From Bacteroidales bacterium 45-6 (GTDB taxonomy: Bacteria > Bacteroidota > Bacteroidia > Bacteroidales > Dysgonomonadaceae), in contig MKRS01000260.1 in assembly GCA_001897035.1 (NCBI GenBank), positions 1 through 12,236 on the forward strand: a stretch of DNA of 12,236 nucleotides, read 5' to 3'. The position numbers were made by a program, and so were the translations under genes. Every line of letters starts with the position of its first letter. Within the stretch, counting starts at the first letter, position 1. Of this stretch, positions 1 to 6,188 are shown one piece after another. Under the pieces are notes generated by a model. It had not been told where the DNA came from. It did no database searches and was given only the letters and a program-made list of their open reading frames with translations.

Positions 1-176
1 AATTTCGAGGGATAGCCTGTTTTGAAGTTGACAAAATCTGATTTTATGTTTTTATCATCACAAGGCAATAAATTGGGGAAAACCGTAACAAATACTACAC
101 CTATTATTCATGCAAATAGTCATTGAGTGTAATAAGAGTGAGCTTCCTTTGCACAAAATTTAAGCTATTTTTTAAA
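1..176 (+). promoter_or_regulatory. Upstream region of the phosphatase gene, with a weak candidate promoter
   Basis: No gene is visible in this AT-rich stretch. A weak Bacteroidota-type promoter can be proposed. ATTG at 122-125 would be the -33 element, and TTCCTTTG at 144-151 would be the -7 element, one base off TAnnTTTG, with 18 bases between them. This would start transcription about 20 bases before the ATG at 177 and would leave the TTG at 123 untranslated. The match is imperfect, so the assignment is tentative. Confidence 0.3.
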
Positions 177-2678
177 ATGAAAAAAATTGTACTATTATTC
201 TTATTCTTGGGTAGCCTGTTGCCAAGCTGTTTTGCAACAGTTCTGAAACCTTATCTTGAGATTCCGTCTCCAAATGGGATTTATATTAATTGGAAATCGG
301 ATGTCGAAAAAAACTTTACGATCCATTATGGGAAAAATGTAGCCAATATGGATTTCTCCAAAACGGCAGACAGTAAGATATGGTCAGATAATGGATATGA
401 CCAGAACTACATTTACAGTTCGGTTCAACTAACCGGCTTGGAAGCCAATACTACCTATTACTACCAAATCAGCAATGACAGCGGATACTTATCGCCCGTG
501 TATAATTTCCGTACTTATCCCGAAGCAGGAGGTTCGGCGCACAACGGAATTACTCGTTTTTTAATTTTAGGCGACAACCAGCTAAAAGATGAACCAAGAT
601 ACGATTCCCTGGTTGTGAAAGCCAAACGATTTATCGAGCATAAATACGGAGCACCCATACAGGACGTTATTTCCTCCACCATCAGCGTGGGCGACCAAGT
701 AGATGTTGGGACACTGGACCACTACGAAAACGTCCTTTTCAAAAAAACAGGCTACATTTCGCCTTACATTGGCATGTCAACCATTATTGGCAACCACGAG
801 ACCTACGGAACGCTGAAACTGAATGCGTATTACAATCATTTTCATTACGATTCGGTCATGTATAAAGTGAAAAGCAACACCGAAAACTATTACGCATACC
901 AAGCTGGCAAACTGCTCGTCATCAATCTCAACACCGAGGCGGGATCTACCGAAAACACAGCACAAACAGCTTGGCTACAGCAAGTCATTAGCGAGGCCGA
1001 CAAAGACCCTTCCATTCAATGGATTGTGTCTGCCGGACACCGGCCTTATCAGGCTGAGCAATACGTCGGGGACATTTCAACCTGGTACAGAAATACGGCT
1101 TATCCTATCCTGATACAATCTCCCAAAATGTTTCTGGCTATAGGTGCCCACCACCATTTATATGCCCGCGGTCAGGACAAAAATGCTCCGGTTTACAACA
1201 TTATTTCTGGCGGCACTGCCTGGGATCAGTATTGGGGCATGTCAACCGAACAAGATTTCGACGATGTACAAAAAACCATTACCCGGTGGGCTTATCAGAT
1301 AGTGGAAATAAACGACAATACCAACACCGCCAAGGTAACATCTTATTCGGTAGGATATACTACCCGCATAAACGATTGGGGCAACCTGGATAAATTTGTG
1401 TGGGAAGAAAGCACACCCATTGATAGTTTTTATGTAAGCCGTGGACTGGAAATTCCTCAGACACCATCTATCACCAACACCCCTACCGGTGATGTTGAAT
1501 TGCCTTATAGTTTCATTAGTTCACCATACGCCACTAATTCGGAGCAACCTTACAACTCCACCGAGTTTCAGGTGGCTTCTTCCACCAGCTTTTCAAGTGT
1601 TGGTATCGATCTAATCAGAGACTATGAAGATTGGTATGGAAAAGGCACTGATGTCTGGGAAACTGTGGATGCAAATAAGAACATAGACATTTTCAGTTTT
1701 ACGCCCCAAGCCAAATCCCTGACAAATGGTACTTGGTATGTGAGGGTACGTCATCGTGACCGTGCGCTTAACTGGTCAAAATGGTCGGATCCGGTATCGT
1801 TTGTTGTCATCAATGGCTCAACGGGTACTCCCTCCTTAAAATTGAACAAAAACGCATTTCAGCCGAATGAGAAAATCGCAGTTGATTATCAAAACGGACC
1901 TGGAAATACTACCGACTGGGTTGGCCTTTATAAAAAAGGGCAAACTCCAGGAGGTGGCACACCATCCACCAGATGGGCATACGTGAGCAGCAGCTCGCTC
2001 AAAGCAGGAACATTGAATTTCACATTGAGTTCTTCCGGAGAATACTATGCAGCATTCCTTGAAAACGACGGATACCACGAAATTGCTCCAAGAGTCTATT
2101 TTTACGTCGGAAGAGTTCCTCTTGTGAGTATGGCAAAATCTGAATTTAAGCTCACCGACAAAGTAGATATCACCGTAAAATCTGCTCCGGCGAATGCCAC
2201 CGATTGGCTGGGAATTTATAAAATTGCTCAGGAACCCAAAGATGTAACTGCCACAGCATACAAATACATCACAGCCGACTCTGCAACATACTCTTTTGCC
2301 AATTTGCCCAAAGGCTATTATTTCGCCCGCTATTTTCTCAACAACGGATACACCAACATCGGTGATGACGTCTTCTTTTCGGTAGGCGACACGATTGCAA
2401 CCATCAGCACCAACCAAGCCGAATACGATTTAGGAGACCTGATTTCAGTAACCTTTGCCGATGGGCCTGGCAACGCAAAAGATTGGTTAGGTATCTATCA
2501 TGAAGGCGACAACCCCAATGTTGACCCGCTATTAAATTACACGTATGTTGGTGGAAAATCTAAAGGTACCGCTTCGTTTAGCGCAGACAACCAACCCCGA
2601 ACCCCTGGCAAATATTATGTGGTATTTTTCACCAATGATTCATACAACGCCATTTCAAACAAATCCTACTTAGTTTGA
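177..2678 (+). CDS. Secreted calcineurin-like metallophosphatase with three C-terminal DWLGIY repeats; T9SS tag lost by frameshift
   Basis: Predicted secreted phosphoesterase of the calcineurin-like (PF00149-type) superfamily, which uses a two-metal centre to hydrolyse phosphate esters; the substrate is unknown. The ATG at 177 is chosen over an upstream in-frame TTG at 123 because it begins a clear signal peptide (MKK, a hydrophobic run, then CFA). An FN3-like domain as in purple acid phosphatases spans about residues 22-115. The catalytic motifs are in order: GDN at 132-134, GDQVD at 172-176, GNHE at 205-208, GH at 287-288 and GAHHH at 323-327. An FN3-like segment covers about 430-545. Three repeats of about 93 residues follow (551-833), each with a DW(L/V)G(I/L)Y core. 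The frame ends at TGA 2676-2678. A T9SS sorting domain continues directly in the -1 frame, so the natural product was probably about 95 residues longer. Without the tag, export to the periplasm is expected but not surface delivery. The fold call is strong; the substrate is open. Confidence 0.88.
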   Translation: MKKIVLLFLFLGSLLPSCFATVLKPYLEIPSPNGIYINWKSDVEKNFTIHYGKNVANMDFSKTADSKIWSDNGYDQNYIYSSVQLTGLEANTTYYYQISNDSGYLSPVYNFRTYPEAGGSAHNGITRFLILGDNQLKDEPRYDSLVVKAKRFIEHKYGAPIQDVISSTISVGDQVDVGTLDHYENVLFKKTGYISPYIGMSTIIGNHETYGTLKLNAYYNHFHYDSVMYKVKSNTENYYAYQAGKLLVINLNTEAGSTENTAQTAWLQQVISEADKDPSIQWIVSAGHRPYQAEQYVGDISTWYRNTAYPILIQSPKMFLAIGAHHHLYARGQDKNAPVYNIISGGTAWDQYWGMSTEQDFDDVQKTITRWAYQIVEINDNTNTAKVTSYSVGYTTRINDWGNLDKFVWEESTPIDSFYVSRGLEIPQTPSITNTPTGDVELPYSFISSPYATNSEQPYNSTEFQVASSTSFSSVGIDLIRDYEDWYGKGTDVWETVDANKNIDIFSFTPQAKSLTNGTWYVRVRHRDRALNWSKWSDPVSFVVINGSTGTPSLKLNKNAFQPNEKIAVDYQNGPGNTTDWVGLYKKGQTPGGGTPSTRWAYVSSSSLKAGTLNFTLSSSGEYYAAFLENDGYHEIAPRVYFYVGRVPLVSMAKSEFKLTDKVDITVKSAPANATDWLGIYKIAQEPKDVTATAYKYITADSATYSFANLPKGYYFARYFLNNGYTNIGDDVFFSVGDTIATISTNQAEYDLGDLISVTFADGPGNAKDWLGIYHEGDNPNVDPLLNYTYVGGKSKGTASFSADNQPRTPGKYYVVFFTNDSYNAISNKSYLV
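1827..2675 (+). repeat. Three tandem Ig-like protein repeats with a DWLGIY core
   Basis: Three diverged copies lie at about 1827-2111, 2112-2390 and 2391-2675. Each has an acidic or polar beta-strand start, then P-x-N-x-x-DW(L/V)G(I/L)Y followed by a proline six or seven residues later. Each ends in an aromatic strand (EYYAAF, YYFARY or YYVVFF) followed by N(D/N)(G/S)Y. The copies differ enough that the repeat is visible in protein and not as a DNA repeat. The DWxGxY core recalls SKICH-like beta-sandwich domains, but that is a resemblance I infer by eye. A role as stalk or carbohydrate/surface-binding module is likely. Confidence 0.75.
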
Positions 2679-2962
2679 AAAGCTCCGTAACTGACATTAC
2701 ATCATCCCGTAACGAACAAAAAGTCAGTGTATATCCCAATCCAATGATACCCGGGAAAGAGACGCTCATACAATACCAATACCCTATCGACAAGATTGAA
2801 ATCTTCAGCCTGAACGGAAGGCTGATATATAGCAAACAAAATAACAACAGCGAAAACACCGTCATACTCAACCACAACCTTCCGGCTGGCATTTACATGA
2901 TAAAAGTGTATAGCAACACTATTTATACTGTCAAATTAATTGTAAACAATGATAATCAATAG
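2675..2962 (+). pseudogene. Detached T9SS type A C-terminal sorting domain of the upstream phosphatase
   Basis: This reading frame encodes a typical T9SS sorting domain (Por_Secre_tail, TIGR04183-like). It has a short polar linker, VYPNP near its start, a central IFSLNGRLIYS strand, then LPAGIYMIKV and a closing KLIVN strand. The domain normally sits at the extreme C-terminus of a secreted cargo, is recognised by the type IX translocon and is cleaved on the surface. Here it overlaps the phosphatase stop in the -1 frame: the TTG at 2675-2677 overlaps the TGA at 2676-2678. A domain translated alone could not carry the phosphatase, so this is best read as the 3' end of the same gene separated by a one-base shift. 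A missing T in the GTTTG run at 2673-2677 would restore SYLV-LKSSVTD. Confidence 0.85.
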
Positions 2963-3012
2963 CCGATCTCTATCAAGATAAGGATATTTTAAAGCTTAAT
3001 ATCGCGACCAAC

Positions 3013-3054
3013 AAGTCAGCCTTGCATTCCAAAGAAGCAAGGCTGACTTTCTTT
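3013..3054 (+). terminator. Rho-independent terminator after the phosphatase gene
   Basis: A perfect 13-bp inverted repeat pairs 3013-3025 with 3037-3049 around an 11-base loop, followed by a T-rich run (TTTCTTT). It sits 50 bases after the sorting-domain stop, so it ends transcription of the phosphatase. There is no T tract on the opposite strand, so it does not obviously terminate the convergent mod operon. Confidence 0.85.
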
Positions 3055-3261
3055 ATGCTCACTTTTTGCCCTGTCCGCTGCCGTAGCCCAAAGAAAAAAA
3101 ACGAGCTTTGCGGCGCATTAATCACACATCAAGGTCACGTCATGCATTCGGCATGAATGCAACATCACCCAAAATGGCAGATGAAAAACTCAGTTTTGAA
3201 TACAACTGGACCGAACAGGGCATAATATGCTTGCATCTGGACGCTATTCGCAAAGCTTTTG
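3055..3261. other. Convergent intergenic region with no convincing gene
   Basis: This stretch separates the convergent phosphatase and modC genes. It contains an A-run at 3094-3101 and a small 6-bp hairpin (GCATTC 3144-3149 with GAATGC 3155-3160). No clear terminator for modC was found on the minus strand. A 37-codon frame from 3174 to 3287 overlaps the 3' end of modC and has no recognisable features. Confidence 0.5.
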
Positions 3262-4131
3262 TTAGAGTTTCGAAAGTATTGGGTTGAAGGCCTTGGAGGA
3301 GACGATCACCGTCTCGCCGATTCGGAATGATCGGGCTTCGTCTTCGTCGGCAATCACCTTCACCAAGCTGTTGCCTATCATCAGGGTGACAATATGTACC
3401 ACATCGTCTTTCTCTATCTTGAGGATTTCGCCGACGAATTGAAATTTGCCACTGATCTTGTGCTTTGTGAACACATCGTATGGCTTTCCCTGTTTGGATA
3501 TTCCACCGCCTTCAAGCACATACACCCAGTCGGAAAGTTTGAACACTTCGGGGATGTCGTGGCTCACGAGGAGGGTGGTGACATGGAACTCCCGGTGGGC
3601 ATGGAGGATTTCGTCTTGGAGTCGGTTTCGCATCTCGTTGTCCAAAGCCGAAAGGGGTTCATCAAGCAGCAGGATATGGGGCTTTCGCACCAAGGCGCGC
3701 GCCAAAGCCACTCGCTGGCGTTGCCCTCCGGAAAGCATATCGGGCTTGCGGTGAACCAATTTTTCGAGGTTGAATACCTCGATTATTTCTTTGCTCAGGG
3801 CTCGGTTGCTTTTGTCGAGCGAATATTCGATGTTTTGAAGAACGGTCATGTTCGGGAACAGGGCATAGTCCTGAAACACATAGCCGATGTTGCGGTGCTT
3901 GATCTTCAAGTTGATTTTCCGGCTGCTGTCGAACCACGGCAGGCCGTTGACCCGAATCAAGCCCTCGTCGGGAGAGGTGAGCCCCGCCAACATCCGCAAA
4001 AGGGTTGTTTTGCCAGCACCCGATTTACCAAAAACAGCATACAAGCTGTCTTTTTCCAGATTCATTTTCAACGAAAGACACATCGGTCCGTTGGCAGTCT
4101 GTAAATTCTTTTTTACGTCGATCTCGATCAT
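3262..4131 (-). CDS. modC: Molybdate ABC transporter ATP-binding protein ModC
   Basis: Cytoplasmic ATPase that powers molybdate (or tungstate) import with the ModB permease. In the 289-residue product the ABC motifs are complete: Walker A GKSGAGKT at 35-42, Q-loop Q87, signature LSGGQRQ at 133-139, Walker B ILLLDEP at 153-159 and switch histidine H191. The tail from about 227 resembles a single TOBE/Mop-like domain. The protein is shorter than E. coli ModC (352 residues), which carries two such domains. The ATG at 4131 is preferred over a GTG one codon upstream because it forms a TGATG overlap with the modB stop, a sign of translational coupling. Specificity for molybdate comes from context (ModB family, neighbouring di-Mop protein). 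Tungstate, or another oxyanion, is the main alternative. Confidence 0.88.
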   Translation of the reverse strand: MIEIDVKKNLQTANGPMCLSLKMNLEKDSLYAVFGKSGAGKTTLLRMLAGLTSPDEGLIRVNGLPWFDSSRKINLKIKHRNIGYVFQDYALFPNMTVLQNIEYSLDKSNRALSKEIIEVFNLEKLVHRKPDMLSGGQRQRVALARALVRKPHILLLDEPLSALDNEMRNRLQDEILHAHREFHVTTLLVSHDIPEVFKLSDWVYVLEGGGISKQGKPYDVFTKHKISGKFQFVGEILKIEKDDVVHIVTLMIGNSLVKVIADEDEARSFRIGETVIVSSKAFNPILSKL

Positions 4132-4808
4132 CACATCATGTGCTTATTAGTTTTGCGGTTGAGAGCATGAATTGTCAGGAGAATGACAAACGAAATGGAG
4201 ACTAAAACGAGTGCATACTGGTGTGCCACACCGAAATTAAGCGATTGCACCTCGTCGTAGATGGCGATGGAAGCCACCCGGGTTTTTCCCGGAATATTTC
4301 CACCGATCATCAGTACCACACCGAATTCGCCGATGGTGTGGGCGAATGTCAACACGAGGGCCTTCATCAGGGCGGGCCTTATGTTGGGCAGCAACACCCG
4401 GATGAGGGTGTATGTCCCTGATTTGCCCAACGAATAAGATGCCTCTTTCAGCGAAACTGGTAGGCTCTCGAAAGCTGCCTGGATGGGCGACACCATGAAC
4501 GGGAGGCTGAAAAGGACAGATCCGATGACAATCCCGAGGAAGGAGAAGGCCAATTGGATGCCTAATCCGTTTTGGATGTAGCTTCCCGGTAGGTGGGCGG
4601 GGCTATATACGAGCAGGAGGTAGAATCCTAACACCGAGGGGGGGAGCACCAGTGGCAAGCTCACCAATGTTTCGATCAGGTGTTTGAAGCGGGCTTTGGA
4701 ATAGGCCAGGTAATATGCCAAAGGAATGCTTAGGAAAAAAAGGATAGCCGTGGTGACCAAGGATATTTCGAAGGTCAGCTTCAGTGTTTCAACAAACGAT
4801 TGATCCAT
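4131..4808 (-). CDS. modB: Molybdate ABC transporter permease ModB
   Basis: Inner-membrane permease of 225 residues, the usual ModB length, forming the channel through which molybdate or tungstate passes. Several hydrophobic helices are visible (about 12-35, 47-68, 85-106, 148-170 and 197-215). The cytoplasmic EAA loop that docks on the ATPase is at 122-141 (EASYSLG then RVLLP). Family hallmarks include SLPLVLPPSVLGFYLL at 50-65, AHTIGEFG at 156-163 and NIPGKTR-IAIYDEVQ at about 171-188. The ATG at 4808 follows the di-Mop gene stop after only 4 bases, and the GGAGGCG at the end of that gene may serve as ribosome binding site. The 3' end overlaps modC by one base. No substrate-binding modA accompanies it. 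Confidence 0.92.
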   Translation of the reverse strand: MDQSFVETLKLTFEISLVTTAILFFLSIPLAYYLAYSKARFKHLIETLVSLPLVLPPSVLGFYLLLVYSPAHLPGSYIQNGLGIQLAFSFLGIVIGSVLFSLPFMVSPIQAAFESLPVSLKEASYSLGKSGTYTLIRVLLPNIRPALMKALVLTFAHTIGEFGVVLMIGGNIPGKTRVASIAIYDEVQSLNFGVAHQYALVLVSISFVILLTIHALNRKTNKHMM

Positions 4809-4812
4809 ATCG

Positions 4813-5214
4813 TTACGCCTCCATCAATGTGATCTCGTTCGACTTCACCAGGGCTTCCACCTTGTCGCCTGCCTGCAGTCCGAGCCTTTCGGCCGAGCGG
4901 GTAGTAATGACCGAGACCACCGGGACGCCTGCGAAATCGAGTTCGAGGCGCGCCAGGACATCTCCTTTTGAAAGTTTGGAGACCGTCACCTCGAGCACGT
5001 TGTTCATGCTGATAAGGCCTGTCCGGCCTTTCGCAATCGACACTTCGCTTTCCTTGAACAGCACATACACCTCCTTGCCCGGCGTCAGGTAGGCGGCATT
5101 GGCCGGGGTGTCAATGATGAGGGAGGAAAAGCGCTTCCCGTAAGCCTCAATATCGACCAGCGAAATGTTGGGCGAAGATTCTACTGCCGTAATCACTCCT
5201 TTGATCTTGTTCAT
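4813..5214 (-). CDS. Small di-Mop (tandem TOBE) molybdate-binding protein
   Basis: A 133-residue cytoplasmic protein made of two Mop/TOBE domains, about 1-63 and 69-133, with no helix-turn-helix or ATPase part. Each copy shows the family pattern: a first strand (KIKGVITAVE or NNVLEVTVSKL), a middle ITTRSAERLGLQAGDKVEALVK-type segment and a closing strand (ESEVSIAKG or SNEITLMEA). Mop domains bind oxyanions such as molybdate and tungstate at subunit interfaces. They occur in molbindins, at the ModC C-terminus and at the ModE C-terminus. The ATG at 5214 is chosen because the Mop fold begins there; the open frame reaches 5433, but that part reads as non-coding and contains the promoter. As first gene of the operon it may store molybdate or sense it for the transporter. 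That role is inferred. Confidence 0.85.
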   Translation of the reverse strand: MNKIKGVITAVESSPNISLVDIEAYGKRFSSLIIDTPANAAYLTPGKEVYVLFKESEVSIAKGRTGLISMNNVLEVTVSKLSKGDVLARLELDFAGVPVVSVITTRSAERLGLQAGDKVEALVKSNEITLMEA

Positions 5215-5294
5215 GTTTTGTCCGTTTAGGTAATCGAGGCAAAGCCAGTTCAATTCAGCAAGCCCGGTTTTGCCAGCAGATCCGTTTTGTTGGA

Positions 5295-5327
5295 CAAAAG
5301 TAAGAATATTTCGTATTTTAAAGCAAA
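5295..5327 (-). promoter_or_regulatory. Promoter of the di-Mop/modB/modC operon
   Basis: On the minus strand, TACTTTTG (5302 down to 5295) matches the Bacteroidota -7 consensus TAnnTTTG exactly. A TTTG (5327 down to 5324) lies 21 bases upstream as the -33 element. Transcription would begin near 5288, giving a leader of about 75 bases before the di-Mop ATG. A short inverted repeat, TTTTGT-TGG-ACAAAA at 5285-5299, overlaps the -7 box and predicted start. It could be an operator, though an AT-rich repeat this short may be chance. Confidence 0.6.
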
Positions 5328-5484
5328 TTGAAGGTGTATTGTAAAAGTTAAATTTCAAAATCATGTAAAATTCGCTATTTGGATTGCTTCTTGAGTTTGT
5401 GCTGATAGGCACTGGGATAGCGTTCGCAGGCATCTTCTACGCAACAAAAAAATACGACTCAGCAAGCTAACTGTTTCTGATAGA

Positions 5485-5515
5485 TTCGGTTTTATGCCGA
5501 GATTTTGTATCTTTG
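5485..5515 (+). promoter_or_regulatory. Promoter of the sigma/anti-sigma pair
   Basis: TATCTTTG at 5508-5515 is an exact match to the Bacteroidota -7 consensus TAnnTTTG. TTCG at 5485-5488, one base off TTTG, lies 19 bases upstream as a possible -33 element. Transcription would start near 5521, leaving a leader of about 85 bases before the sigma ATG at 5606. This suggests basal transcription by the housekeeping sigma factor. The remaining intergenic sequence between the divergent operons (5328-5484) shows no gene. Confidence 0.55.
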
Positions 5516-5542
5516 CCCGACGGCATGGCAAATGGCTCTTGG

Positions 5543-5560
5543 CGGATAAATTTTTATCCG
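5543..5560 (+). repeat. 8-bp palindrome/hairpin in the leader of the sigma gene
   Basis: CGGATAAA at 5543-5550 and TTTATCCG at 5553-5560 are perfect inverted arms separated by TT. The element lies between the predicted transcription start (about 5521) and the sigma start codon. It could be an operator for a dimeric regulator or a small leader hairpin. It is not followed by a strong T tract, so a terminator is unlikely. Confidence 0.5.
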
Positions 5561-5605
5561 TTTGGTTTGGCAATCTTTTAAATGGGAAAGATTTAAAGGT
5601 GAATT

Positions 5606-6148
5606 ATGGAAGTTGAGAAGAGTCGGGATCGTGATTTCTCTTTTAAGGAAAAATTTTTTGAAAAGTTTTTTCGGGAGAACTATTCTCGTTTTTATTACTA
5701 TGCGCTGCATTTTATTTCGGACCCGGAGATATGCAAAGACATTGTGAGCGATGCGTTCAGGCATTTGTGGGAAAAGGACGGGGAGATCATCCCGGAAACC
5801 CTCCACGCTTATATGTTCAACCGGATTCGCAACGCTTGCATCGACAACATTCGTCATACGCAGGTGGAGGATTCCTACATCCGGGAACACCAAAGATTGG
5901 CCTCGGAGATGGACGACGAGTCGTGGATGGAATCCGAAAAACGGATCAAACGGATTATGGAAATTATCGAGGGCTTGCCTGCCTTGACGCGGATGATTAT
6001 GGAGCAAAACTATCTTCACCAGAAGAAGTACAAGGAGATGGCAGACATGTTCGAGATGAGTGAGAGCGGCATCCGGAAACATGTGATGAAAGGCTTGGAG
6101 ATTATCCGGAAAGAATTTTCAGTGAATTATAAAAAAGGAAGTAACTAA
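5606..6148 (+). CDS. ECF (sigma-70 family) RNA polymerase sigma factor, FecI-like
   Basis: A 180-residue extracytoplasmic-function sigma factor that redirects RNA polymerase to the promoters of its target uptake genes. The sigma-2 region covers about 20-85 (FFRENYSRFYYYALHF, then DPEICKDIVSDAFRHLWEK). The sigma-4 helix-turn-helix region covers about 115-170 (LPALTRMIMEQNYL, then KKYKEMADMFEMSESGIRKHV). The usual sigma-3 domain is absent, as expected for the ECF type. The ATG at 5606 is preceded by an AGGTGA at 5597-5602, only 3 bases from the start. The next gene is a FecR-type anti-sigma factor 40 bases downstream of its stop, and the pair lies directly before a SusC receptor with an STN domain. 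That receptor operon is its likely target. Confidence 0.92.
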   Translation: MEVEKSRDRDFSFKEKFFEKFFRENYSRFYYYALHFISDPEICKDIVSDAFRHLWEKDGEIIPETLHAYMFNRIRNACIDNIRHTQVEDSYIREHQRLASEMDDESWMESEKRIKRIMEIIEGLPALTRMIMEQNYLHQKKYKEMADMFEMSESGIRKHVMKGLEIIRKEFSVNYKKGSN

Positions 6149-6188
6149 ATTTGAGTTTACAACGTATTAATTGATACAAACCACCGTT

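Noticed and set aside
123..176. N-terminal extension of the phosphatase from a TTG start at 123
   Set aside because: The ATG at 177 begins a proper signal peptide; the extra 18 residues would bury it, and a candidate -7 box overlaps the extension.
1836..2417. 193-codon open frame on the minus strand
   Set aside because: Lies antisense inside the phosphatase repeats; composition is cysteine- and valine-rich without any domain pattern, so it is a shadow frame.
2670..2684. Programmed -1 frameshift at the phosphatase stop
   Set aside because: No X-XXY-YYZ slippery heptamer is in phase here and no clear stimulatory hairpin follows directly, so recoding is less likely than a lost base. I did not exclude it.
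3174..3287. 37-codon plus-strand frame after the terminator
   Set aside because: No recognisable motif, no ribosome site, and its end overlaps the modC 3' end on the other strand.
3394..4104. 236-codon plus-strand open frame
   Set aside because: Fully antisense to modC, whose ABC motifs are unmistakable; the frame is a codon-bias shadow.
5215..5433. N-terminal extension of the di-Mop protein (start at 5433)
   Set aside because: Covers the promoter, is AT-rich near its start and shows no domain; the Mop fold begins at the ATG at 5214.
5492..6082. 196-codon minus-strand frame over the sigma gene
   Set aside because: Antisense shadow of a clear ECF sigma factor.
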